From: CBFHND01 sp965657085
Lineage (GTDB): Bacteria; Pseudomonadota; Alphaproteobacteria; Rhodobacterales; Rhodobacteraceae
Reading direction: 5' to 3'
Assembly: GCA_965657085.1 (NCBI GenBank)
Contig: CBFHND010000026.1
Span: forward strand, 1 to 44,367
Length of the DNA stretch: 44,367 nt
Each line of letters begins with the position of its first letter. Positions within the stretch are counted from its first letter, which is position 1. Shown one piece after another: positions 14,896 through 22,549 of the stretch. The notes beneath the pieces were generated by a model. It was not told where the DNA came from. It ran no database searches and worked only from the letters and a program-made list of their open reading frames with translations. Position numbers and translations under genes: made by a program.

Positions 14896-15256
14896 CGGGT
14901 TTGTGGGCGTAGAACACCTTGGTCAGATCCGCGTGTATGTCCCATGTGACACGCGATCCGCCCCGCAGGAAACAACTGTCGCCGGGACCAAGTTTCGTCG
15001 CTTGACCTGTTGCATGGTCGGTTATGGTGCAGTGGCCCGACAAGACCGTCATCAATTCATCACCCTGTTCGGTACACTCGAACGTGCCAGCGGTGCAGCG
15101 CCAGATGCCCTGGCGTGTGGTGTGGCCGGGGCCGCCCGCGTCAAAACGACCCGAGGTCTGCGGGGTCCCCGCAGTGATCACATAGGCGCTGGCCGGGCTG
15201 TCCATCGGCCAGGGGTCGAGATCGTCAAAGCTGTCCGAGGCCGCATAACGGTGCAT
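14885..15256 (-). CDS. Cupin-domain protein
   Basis: The 123-residue protein is a small cupin of the DUF861 type: GIWRCTAGTFECTEQGDELMTVLSGHCTI followed by GPGDSCFLRGGSRVTWDIHADLTKVFYA. In this subfamily the usual histidine metal ligands are partly replaced, as here by Thr/Glu residues, so metal binding is uncertain. The ATG at 15256 has GGAGTGA upstream. It lies 6 bases after oligoendopeptidase F in the same operon. Confidence 0.8.
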   Translation of the reverse strand: MHRYAASDSFDDLDPWPMDSPASAYVITAGTPQTSGRFDAGGPGHTTRQGIWRCTAGTFECTEQGDELMTVLSGHCTITDHATGQATKLGPGDSCFLRGGSRVTWDIHADLTKVFYAHKPDGF

Positions 15257-15262
15257 CGGCGT

Positions 15263-17080
15263 TCACTCCATCGCTTCCAATTCGTCGATGAAGCCCGCGA
15301 TCATGCTCAGGCCCTTGTCCCAGAACGCGGGGTCCGACGCATCGAGGCCGAAGGGGGCCAGAAGCTCCTTGTGGTGCTTGGACCCACCGGCGCGCAGCAT
15401 GTCGAAATACTTGTCCTCAAACCCTTCCGCGCCCTCGGCGTAAACCGAGTAGAGCGCGTTCACCAACCCGTCGCCGAAGGCATAGGCATAGACGTAGAAG
15501 GGCGAGTGCACGAAGTGCGGGATATAGGCCCAGAAGTGTTCGTACCCATCCGCAAAGTCAAAGGCAGGGCCAAGGCTTTCACCCTGAACACTCATCCACA
15601 GCGCACCGATGTCTTCGGGGGTCAGTTCACCCTGACGGCGGGCTGCGTGCAGCTTGCATTCGAAATCATAGAAGGCGATCTGGCGCACGACCGTGTTGAT
15701 CATGTCCTCGACCTTGCCCGCCAGCATCACCTTGCGCTGTGCAGGGGTTTCGGCCCCGTCCAGCATCTTGCGGAAAGTCAGCATTTCACCAAAGACAGAG
15801 GCCGTTTCGGCCAGCGTCAGCGGGGTTGAGGACAGCATTTCGCCCTGATCCGCGGCCAGCACCTGGTGCACGCCGTGGCCCAATTCATGCGCCAGCGTCA
15901 TCACGTCACGCGGTTTGCCCAGATAGTTCAGCATCACGTAAGGGTGCACATTGGTCACCGTGGGGTGTGCAAAGGCACCGGGTGCCTTGCCGGGTTTCAC
16001 CGGCGCGTCGATCCAGCCCTTGGTAAAGAAAGGATCGGCCAATGCACCCATGCGCGGATCAAAGGCGTTGTAGGCATCCATCACGGTCTTCTGTGCCTCG
16101 TCCCAAGGCACCAGACGCGGGTCTTCCAACGGCAGCGGCGCGTTGCGGTCCCAGACCTGCATCCGGTCCAGACCCAGCCATTTGCGCTTGAGCTCGTAAT
16201 ACCGGTGGCTGAGCTTGGGGTAGGCGGCGACGACCGCTTCACGCAGGGCCTCGACCACTTCGGGTTCAACCTGGTTGCTGAGGTGGCGACCGGTCTGGGC
16301 CGTCGGCATCCCGCGCCAACGGTCCATGATCTCCTTTTCCTTGGCCTGCGTGTTGTGCACACGGGCAAAGGTCTTGATGTTGGCCTCGAACACGCGGCCC
16401 AGTTCCTGTGCGGCGGCCTGACGCTTTTCGCGGTCGGGATCGGTCAGCAGGTTCAGCGTGCCTTCGATGGTCAGCGGTTCGCCCATCACTTCGAACCCCA
16501 GCCCCGCAATGGTCTCATCGAAAAGCCGTTCCCACGCGTCGCCGACAACGCCCAGATCGTGCAGGAACTTCTCCATCTCGTCTGACAGCTGATAGGGCTT
16601 CATCGCGCGGATGTTGTCGAAGATTGGCTTGTAGCGTGCCAGATCAGCATTTTGCGCCATCAGACCCGGCAGGTGATCATCCTCCAGCCGGTTCAGTTCC
16701 AGCGTGAAGAACACCAGCGGCGTGGTGAAATTGGTGATCTTTTCCTGCAGGTCCGACATCTGCTTGGCGCGCTCTGCATCCGTGGTCTGCTGGTAATACC
16801 GCAGGCCGGCAAAGGACATGATGCGCCCGGCCACCTGATTGATCTTTTCCTGCCGCAGGATGCAGTCGAGAAGCCCCCCGGCATCCAGATCCGCCAGCTT
16901 GCCCTCGTAGTCGGCGGCAAAGGACGCGCAGGCCTCTTCCAGCCAGTCCAGATCGCGCTTGAGTTCGGGCGCGTCGGGTGCGGTGTAGAGATCATCAAGG
17001 TTCCATTCGGGCAGGTCGCCCAAGGGTTGATCCCCCGAAGTGGCATTGGCGTCGCGGACGGGGAAAGGCAGTTGGAACAT
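15263..17080 (-). CDS. pepF: Oligoendopeptidase F (M3 zinc metallopeptidase)
   Basis: The 605-residue enzyme has an N-terminal helical domain and the M3 catalytic domain with the zinc motif HELGH at 398-402, and the third ligand Glu425 in LTLAETASVFGEM. The conserved AHPTVTNVHPYVMLNYLG and FVHSPFYVYAYAFGDGLVNALY segments match the PepF/M3 subfamily that cleaves short peptides in the cytoplasm. No signal peptide is seen. ATG 17080 follows GAGG at 8 bases; an in-frame codon at 17107 is less likely. It lies between the amidohydrolase and cupin genes, 51 and 6 bases apart. Confidence 0.93.
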   Translation of the reverse strand: MFQLPFPVRDANATSGDQPLGDLPEWNLDDLYTAPDAPELKRDLDWLEEACASFAADYEGKLADLDAGGLLDCILRQEKINQVAGRIMSFAGLRYYQQTTDAERAKQMSDLQEKITNFTTPLVFFTLELNRLEDDHLPGLMAQNADLARYKPIFDNIRAMKPYQLSDEMEKFLHDLGVVGDAWERLFDETIAGLGFEVMGEPLTIEGTLNLLTDPDREKRQAAAQELGRVFEANIKTFARVHNTQAKEKEIMDRWRGMPTAQTGRHLSNQVEPEVVEALREAVVAAYPKLSHRYYELKRKWLGLDRMQVWDRNAPLPLEDPRLVPWDEAQKTVMDAYNAFDPRMGALADPFFTKGWIDAPVKPGKAPGAFAHPTVTNVHPYVMLNYLGKPRDVMTLAHELGHGVHQVLAADQGEMLSSTPLTLAETASVFGEMLTFRKMLDGAETPAQRKVMLAGKVEDMINTVVRQIAFYDFECKLHAARRQGELTPEDIGALWMSVQGESLGPAFDFADGYEHFWAYIPHFVHSPFYVYAYAFGDGLVNALYSVYAEGAEGFEDKYFDMLRAGGSKHHKELLAPFGLDASDPAFWDKGLSMIAGFIDELEAME

Positions 17081-17131
17081 GAAAGACCTCGTGTTGTGTT
17101 TGGGCATAGGTAGGCAGGCTGGGCGGTGGCC

Positions 17132-18010
17132 TCAACCCTCAAAGCCATAAAGCCGGGCGGGATTGTCCACGAAAATGCCCTGCACCTGTTCGGGGGTCAG
17201 CAAAGCGGCCAGATGATCCAGCATTTCGGCGGCATGGGGCATCTGTGCGCCGTTCAGCATGATGTGCGGCCAATCCGATCCCCAAAGGCATTGATCGGGG
17301 GCTGTGTCGGCCAGCCGCTGCACGAGCGCAGTGGCTTGCGTGTAGGGCGCGTTGCAGGTGCGGTAGGGGCCGGAGAGTTTGACCCACAAATGTCCTTCCT
17401 CCATCAGCGCGCACATGGTGTCGATGCCTGCGGCGTTCGGGTTCAGCCCCGCCGAGGGCCAGCCGATGTGATCCAGAACCACTGGCACGGACGCTGCACG
17501 AATGTCGTCTGCCAATGCGTCCATGTGCTGGTCGGCATGGATCAGCATCTGGATGTGCATGCCGTTGTCGGCCAGATGCGGTGCCATGGCGCGCGCGCCA
17601 TCCCATGTCAGCACCCCGCCGTGCACGTAGTTCAGGCGCACCGCCTTGATGTTCTGATCGGCAAAGGCGCGCACGTCGGCGGCGCTGGCCCCGTCACGCA
17701 ACAGGCCCACGCCACAAAAGTCCGCGCCAAGTTCGCGCACCGCGCGCAGGGTGACGGCATTGTTGTCGCCATAGAGGATCGAATGCACGATCACCCCACG
17801 CGAAAGGCCAAGCGTTTCAAGGTGTTGGCGGTAGAGATCCATCCAGCCGTCGAAATCCGGCCCCGGTGCAGGACTTTCCACGCGGCCCTCCCACAGGGGG
17901 AAATCATCCTTCCCCGCCAGCATGTGCACATGGGTGTCGCAGGCACCCGTTGGCAACTTGGTGGCGGGGCGTTTGGCCGGGGGCGGCATCTGGGCGTGGG
18001 GTTTATCCAT
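17132..18010 (-). CDS. Amidohydrolase (2-pyrone-4,6-dicarboxylate lactonase-like)
   Basis: The 292-residue protein is a TIM-barrel amidohydrolase of the COG3618 type. Metal and substrate positions visible are DTHVHM (25-30, His27 and His29), VVLDHIGWPSAG, VKLSGPYR and CLWGSDWPH. The group includes lactonases for 2-pyrone-4,6-dicarboxylate and sugar lactones. The first 20 residues are proline- and lysine-rich and look unstructured. Its start overlaps the end of the DNA ligase gene by eight bases, an odd functional neighbour. The exact substrate cannot be read. Confidence 0.82.
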   Translation of the reverse strand: MDKPHAQMPPPAKRPATKLPTGACDTHVHMLAGKDDFPLWEGRVESPAPGPDFDGWMDLYRQHLETLGLSRGVIVHSILYGDNNAVTLRAVRELGADFCGVGLLRDGASAADVRAFADQNIKAVRLNYVHGGVLTWDGARAMAPHLADNGMHIQMLIHADQHMDALADDIRAASVPVVLDHIGWPSAGLNPNAAGIDTMCALMEEGHLWVKLSGPYRTCNAPYTQATALVQRLADTAPDQCLWGSDWPHIMLNGAQMPHAAEMLDHLAALLTPEQVQGIFVDNPARLYGFEG

Positions 18011-19595
18011 AGGTTTTCAGCATCTCGTTCAGATCATCGAGGCTGTTGGCCTCTTGCACGGGTTTGTCCTGTCGCCAGCGTGACATACGCGGGAACCTGA
18101 GCGCCACCCCGGATTTATGGCGCGGGCTGGCCTGAATGCCTTCAAAGGCGATCTCGAACACGTGGTGCGGGGTAACCTGCCGCACCGGGCCAAAGCGTTG
18201 CAGCGTGTTCTTGCGCACCCACGCGGTGATCTTGCGGAATTCTTCGTCGGTCAGGCCGGAATAGGCTTTGGTGAAGGGCACCAGATCGTTGCCGTTCCAG
18301 ACCGCGAAGGTGAAGTCAGTGAACAGGTTCGCACGCCGCCCCGAGCCTGATTGCGCATAGATCATCACCGCGTCGATGGTCAGAGGATCGAGCTTCCATT
18401 TCCACCAATCGCCCTTCTTGCGGCCCGCCAGATAGGGGCTGCCCTTGCGTTTCAGCATCAACCCCTCGGCTTGCGCATCGCGGGCGATGGCGCGCACGTC
18501 GGCCAGCGTCTCCCAACTGTCGAAAGGGACATGGGGGGACAATTTCACAGGCGCGTCGGGTGGCAGATCAGCGGTCAGAGCCTCGAGCCGCGCCCGCCGC
18601 GCCGCCAGCGGCTGATCGCGGATGTCTGTGCCTGCGTCTTCCAGCAGGTCATAGGCGTAAAGGATCACCGGGGCCTGGCTCAGCAGCTTTTTCGGCACGG
18701 TCTTGCGGCCAATGCGCTTTTGCAGGGCGTTGAAGCTTTGTGGTGCGCCGTCGCCCCAGGCCAGCAATTCGCCGTCCAGTACGGTGCCATCCGGAAGATA
18801 GTCGATGGCGCGGGCCAATTCGGGGAAGCGGTCGGTCATCAACTCTTCGCCGCGTGACCAGACATAGTGCGCGCCACCGCGCAGGATCAACTGCCCGCGA
18901 ATGCCATCCCATTTCCATTCCGCCTGCCAAGCCTCTGGCGCGCCGAGGGTTTCGGGCGGCCCATCCACGGCACAGGCCAGATAGAACGGATAGGGCCGCG
19001 AGGCGTCGGCGGTCGGATCATCGGCCTCGATCAACTGGTGCCACGTGATTTGATCGGGCTGCCAGTTGCCCATGAGCCGGTGCGCCAGTTCCGCCTCGTC
19101 CCGGTCCGTGGCACGGGCAAGTGCGCGGGTCATCAGTTTCTGGCTCACGCCCACGCGAAAGCCACCAGTGATCAGCTTGTTGAACAGGAACCGCCGTGTG
19201 CCCGGCAGCCTGTCCCATGCGTCCAGCACAAAGGCCTTGCGCGCGTCCTCATCCACATCCGCAAGGCCGCGCAGGGCGTTGATCCAATGGGATAAACTGT
19301 TGTCATCCGAATGCGCGGGCGGGGGCAGCACCAGCGATATGGTCTCGGCCAGATCACCGACGATGGCATAGCTGTCCTCAAAGAGCCACAGCGGCACGTC
19401 TGCCCGTTCCGCCGCCCATTCGCGCAGCTTGGTGGTTGTCACCACGCGCTTGGGGCGGCGGCCCGAGAACATGGCAATGGTCCAGACACGGTCCGCCTCG
19501 GGAGCGGTGGCAAAGTAGGCGGCCAGCGCATTCACCTTGGCCGTGGTTTTGGTCGACTGGTCGAGCGCCGCAAAGAGGTCGGCAAAGTGTTTCAT
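18003..19595 (-). CDS. ATP-dependent DNA ligase
   Basis: The 530-residue enzyme has an N-terminal DNA-binding domain (about 1-200), an adenylation domain with motif I EWKWDGIR (Lys228 is the expected AMP-linked lysine), motif III-like VLDGELLAW, motif V GLMLKRKGSPYLAGRKKGDWWKWK, and an OB domain. It belongs to the bacterial ligases encoded with a metallo-beta-lactamase exonuclease, sometimes also with an Lhr-type helicase and a phosphoesterase. Here only the exonuclease is adjacent, overlapping by four bases. The pair probably trims and seals damaged DNA ends. Roseobacters also have an NAD-dependent LigA for replication. Confidence 0.92.
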   Translation of the reverse strand: MKHFADLFAALDQSTKTTAKVNALAAYFATAPEADRVWTIAMFSGRRPKRVVTTTKLREWAAERADVPLWLFEDSYAIVGDLAETISLVLPPPAHSDDNSLSHWINALRGLADVDEDARKAFVLDAWDRLPGTRRFLFNKLITGGFRVGVSQKLMTRALARATDRDEAELAHRLMGNWQPDQITWHQLIEADDPTADASRPYPFYLACAVDGPPETLGAPEAWQAEWKWDGIRGQLILRGGAHYVWSRGEELMTDRFPELARAIDYLPDGTVLDGELLAWGDGAPQSFNALQKRIGRKTVPKKLLSQAPVILYAYDLLEDAGTDIRDQPLAARRARLEALTADLPPDAPVKLSPHVPFDSWETLADVRAIARDAQAEGLMLKRKGSPYLAGRKKGDWWKWKLDPLTIDAVMIYAQSGSGRRANLFTDFTFAVWNGNDLVPFTKAYSGLTDEEFRKITAWVRKNTLQRFGPVRQVTPHHVFEIAFEGIQASPRHKSGVALRFPRMSRWRQDKPVQEANSLDDLNEMLKTYG

Positions 19596-20611
19596 GCGGC
19601 CCCCTGCGCGGGCGCTGTTTCTTCCTCGGCATCCTCGCCGCCGACTTCGGTGGGCACCACTTGCGCGTTCCAGCCGTTTTCATTCAGGTAACGACTGAAG
19701 ATATCCGTGTAACCGTGTGTCACATATATGTTTTCTGCACCTGTATCGGTGATCGCCTGAAGCAGACCCGGCCAATCGGCATGGTCGGAAATGACAAAGC
19801 CACGATCTTGCGCGCGCCGCCGCCGGATGCCGCGCAGCGCCATCCAGCCGCTGGCAAAACCGGTCTGACGCGGCCCGAACCTTGCCGCCCACTTGCTGTC
19901 CGAAGCCGAGGGTGGCGCGATAAGGATCGCGCCGGGATGCGCCTTGGGGTCCACATCGGGGGCCGCATGCACCGTGGCAGGCAGCGCGATGCCTTGGCCG
20001 CGCAGCACCGCATTGGTGTTCTCGACCGCCGTGTGGCAAAGGATCGGGCCGATTTCCGGATCCAGCATGGTAATCAGCCGCTGCGCCTTGCCCAGTGCAT
20101 AGGCGCCCAGCACCGCCGTTTGCCCCGCTGCCGCGCAGTCGGCCCACCACGCGTTCAGATCACGTGCAACATCCGCCTGATCCTGCCACCGAAAGACGGG
20201 CAGGCCAAAGGTGCTTTCGGTGATGAAATGGTGGCACTTGACCACCTCGAAGGGCGTGGACAGCCCGTCATTCACCACCTTGTAGTCGCCTGACGCCACC
20301 CAAATCTCGCCCCCGGCCTCGACCCGGATCTGCGCAGACCCCGGCACATGGCCCGCAGGGTGAAAGGACACGGTGACGCCGCCGATCTCGCGCGTCTCGC
20401 CATAGGCCATCGTATCAAGCGGGATGTCGCCCAGCCGGTGGCGCATCACGGGCGCGGCCAGATCGGTGGCCAGATAGGCGCCCATACCGGGGCGCGCGTG
20501 ATCGGCGTGGCCGTGGGTGATCAGGGCACGGTCAACGGGGCGCCACGGGTCGATATGGAAATCGCCCTGCGCGCAGTAGATCCCGCGATCGGTGAATGTC
20601 AGCAATGCCAT
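19592..20611 (-). CDS. Ligase-associated DNA exonuclease (metallo-beta-lactamase fold)
   Basis: The 339-residue protein begins with a metallo-beta-lactamase domain holding the zinc motif HGHADHA (33-39). AGHVPGSAQIRVEAGGEIWVASGDYK and VISDHADWPGLLQAITDTGAENIYVTHG complete the beta-CASP-like pattern of the SNM1-related ligase-associated exonucleases. It should chew back DNA ends before sealing by the coupled ligase (ATGA overlap). The last 20 residues are acidic and alanine-rich. Confidence 0.9.
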   Translation of the reverse strand: MALLTFTDRGIYCAQGDFHIDPWRPVDRALITHGHADHARPGMGAYLATDLAAPVMRHRLGDIPLDTMAYGETREIGGVTVSFHPAGHVPGSAQIRVEAGGEIWVASGDYKVVNDGLSTPFEVVKCHHFITESTFGLPVFRWQDQADVARDLNAWWADCAAAGQTAVLGAYALGKAQRLITMLDPEIGPILCHTAVENTNAVLRGQGIALPATVHAAPDVDPKAHPGAILIAPPSASDSKWAARFGPRQTGFASGWMALRGIRRRRAQDRGFVISDHADWPGLLQAITDTGAENIYVTHGYTDIFSRYLNENGWNAQVVPTEVGGEDAEEETAPAQGAA

Positions 20612-20651
20612 GCTGCTTAACCTAGCAGTCAGGCGCGCAGATCCCAGTGGG

Positions 20652-21596
20652 TCAGCTGACGGTGGCGAAGAACTTGGCGACCATGGTGTCGAAGATCGGG
20701 CCGCGTTTCTCGGGGCCTTCCATCAGAACTTCGTGTTCGCCGCCCTCGATCATGTGCAGATCGCCGCCCGGCCAGCTGTTCATCCGCTGATGGATGCGGG
20801 CCGTGTGCACGATCCGTTCGTTGGTGCCAAGGAACGTCACACAAGGCAGTCGCGGCGGTGTGCGCGAGGCAAGATGGTTGGTTTCGACCATCGCTTCGCG
20901 CAACCAGTGAAAGCTGGGTCCGCCAAGTGCCAGTTCAGGATGCGCGCGCAGCTGGTCGACCATCATCTCCCACATCTCTGGGTCGGTCGTGAGCATGTTG
21001 TCATCAAAAGGATCAGTCAGCACATAGGGGTCAATCGTGGTGCCGGGGGGCAGGCGGTGGCCTTGGCCCACGGCGGGCATCAGCCGCGACAACACCCAGG
21101 CTGCGGGCCGCATGTGCGGTGCGATCCGGATACCCCACATCGGGCCGGTGAAGGCGGCGGCCTGTACGGGCAGCCCTTCGATCAGGGCGCGCAGACCGAT
21201 ACAGCCGCCCATGGAATGCCCCAGCAGGTAAAAGGGGCGCGGCAAGCCAAACTCGCGCGCGGCGCGCAGCATGGCCGCCACGTCTTTCTGGTAGTCGGGA
21301 AAATTATCAACGTGACCGGTCAGCGGATCATCCAGCATGCGGTCGGCAAGCCCCTGACCGCGCCAATCGATGGCCAGCGTCGCAAGACCGCGCGCGGCAA
21401 ACTCTTGCGCGCAGACAGCATATTTTTCGATGTATTCAGTGCGGCCGGGAAACAGCAGAACCGTGCCGCGTGCGCCTTCCGGCGCCCAGTGACCCACGCG
21501 AATGCGCAGATCGTCCGATGTCTGTGCCCAATGGGCGGCACCACCGGGCGGGCCGGGGTGCACATCGGTAAAGAAGGGCGCCGGTTCAAGCTCCAT
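20652..21596 (-). CDS. Alpha/beta hydrolase (lysophospholipase / monoacylglycerol lipase type)
   Basis: The 314-residue enzyme is an alpha/beta hydrolase. The oxyanion region is LLFPGRTEYIEKY, the nucleophile elbow GHSMGG has Ser128, and a catalytic His is expected in EGGEHEVLME near the C-terminus. The layout matches the PldB/monoacylglycerol lipase-like group, which acts on lysophospholipids or monoacylglycerols. It has no signal peptide. It begins 2 bases before the SCP2 gene ends (downstream in the operon) and fits lipid handling next to a sterol-carrier-type protein. Confidence 0.88.
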   Translation of the reverse strand: MELEPAPFFTDVHPGPPGGAAHWAQTSDDLRIRVGHWAPEGARGTVLLFPGRTEYIEKYAVCAQEFAARGLATLAIDWRGQGLADRMLDDPLTGHVDNFPDYQKDVAAMLRAAREFGLPRPFYLLGHSMGGCIGLRALIEGLPVQAAAFTGPMWGIRIAPHMRPAAWVLSRLMPAVGQGHRLPPGTTIDPYVLTDPFDDNMLTTDPEMWEMMVDQLRAHPELALGGPSFHWLREAMVETNHLASRTPPRLPCVTFLGTNERIVHTARIHQRMNSWPGGDLHMIEGGEHEVLMEGPEKRGPIFDTMVAKFFATVS

Positions 21597-21598
21597 TA

Positions 21599-21889
21599 TC
21601 AGGCGAGAACCGATGCCAGTTTCATCGCCATCCCCATGTCGCCATCGACCTTGAGCTTGCCGGTCATGAAGGCCGATGTGGGGTTGGTGTCGCCGGAAAG
21701 GATGCCCTGAAAGGTTTCGGGGTCGGCGGTCAGGGTCACGTCTGTGTCTTCGTCGGATGCGCGCGCGCCCGAGGAATCGATCACAACCGAACCTTCGCCT
21801 TCGATGGAGAATTTGGCAGTGCCGGAAAAACCGGCGCCTTGGACTTTTGCGTTCAGGACTTCGACGGCCTGGTTCACGACTTCACTCAT
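21599..21889 (-). CDS. SCP2 sterol-binding-type protein
   Basis: The 96-residue protein is a single SCP2 domain: GFSGTAKFSIEGEGSVVID, DTDVTLTADPETFQGILSGDTNPTSAFMTGKLKVDGDMGMAMKLASVL. This fold binds lipids or fatty acyl chains in a hydrophobic tunnel. It is the first gene of the probable leftward operon running to the GNAT gene at 14416, with 2 bases before the hydrolase gene. Confidence 0.9.
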   Translation of the reverse strand: MSEVVNQAVEVLNAKVQGAGFSGTAKFSIEGEGSVVIDSSGARASDEDTDVTLTADPETFQGILSGDTNPTSAFMTGKLKVDGDMGMAMKLASVLA

Positions 21890-21965
21890 CTGTCATACCC
21901 TTTTGTTGGTCTCGCACCACTCATCTCTGGAATTGCGTGCACGAGGTGTTACATTCCCTGATGTT

Positions 21966-22523
21966 ATGGGCATGAAAACCGCCAACCGCTACCCTATCGT
22001 TACGGCATTTGTGCTGACAGTCATGTATTCCTTACCTTTGGCCGCCGAAGAACCCGTGGACGGGCTTTTGCAACAGCTGCGCACGGCCGAACCCGGTGCG
22101 GCCAAGCAGATTGAACGCCAGCTTGAGCGGGAGTGGGCGAAATCCGGCTCTGTTGCGCTCAATATGCTGCTTGAACGTGGGCGCGAGGCCCTGGCCGAGG
22201 AAGACACCGAGGCCGCCATTGGCCATCTGACCGCCCTGACCGATCACGCCCCGGACTTTGCCGAAGGCTGGCACGCCCGCGCCACTGCCTACTACCAGGC
22301 GGGGCTATACGGTCCGGCCCTGGGTGATCTTGAGCGGGCGCTGGCGCTGAACCCTGAAAATTACAACGCGATCTTTGGTCTGGGCGTGATGCTGGAGGAA
22401 TTCGGCGATCTGCGGCGGGCGGAGGATGCATTCGAACGGGTTTTGGACTTGAACCCCAACCATGAACGCGCGACCGAGGCGTTGCAGCGTCTCAAGCGTC
22501 AGGGCATAGGGCTCGACCTCTAG
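21966..22523 (+). CDS. Secreted tetratricopeptide-repeat protein
   Basis: The 185-residue protein starts with a signal peptide (MGMKTANRYPIVTAFVLTVMYSLPLAAEEP, cleaved probably after the Ala-Ala) and has about three TPR units between residues 62 and 178, the clearest being AEGWHARATAYYQAGLYGPALGDLERALALNPENYNAIFGLGVMLEEFGDLRRAEDAFERVLDLNPNHERA. It would act in the periplasm as a binding adaptor. ATG 21966 or 21972 are both possible; neither has a good ribosome site. It is divergent from the SCP2 gene and 26 bases upstream of the helicase gene. Confidence 0.8.
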   Translation: MGMKTANRYPIVTAFVLTVMYSLPLAAEEPVDGLLQQLRTAEPGAAKQIERQLEREWAKSGSVALNMLLERGREALAEEDTEAAIGHLTALTDHAPDFAEGWHARATAYYQAGLYGPALGDLERALALNPENYNAIFGLGVMLEEFGDLRRAEDAFERVLDLNPNHERATEALQRLKRQGIGLDL

Positions 22524-22549
22524 GGGTCGCGCCAATCGGGGGAAGACAC

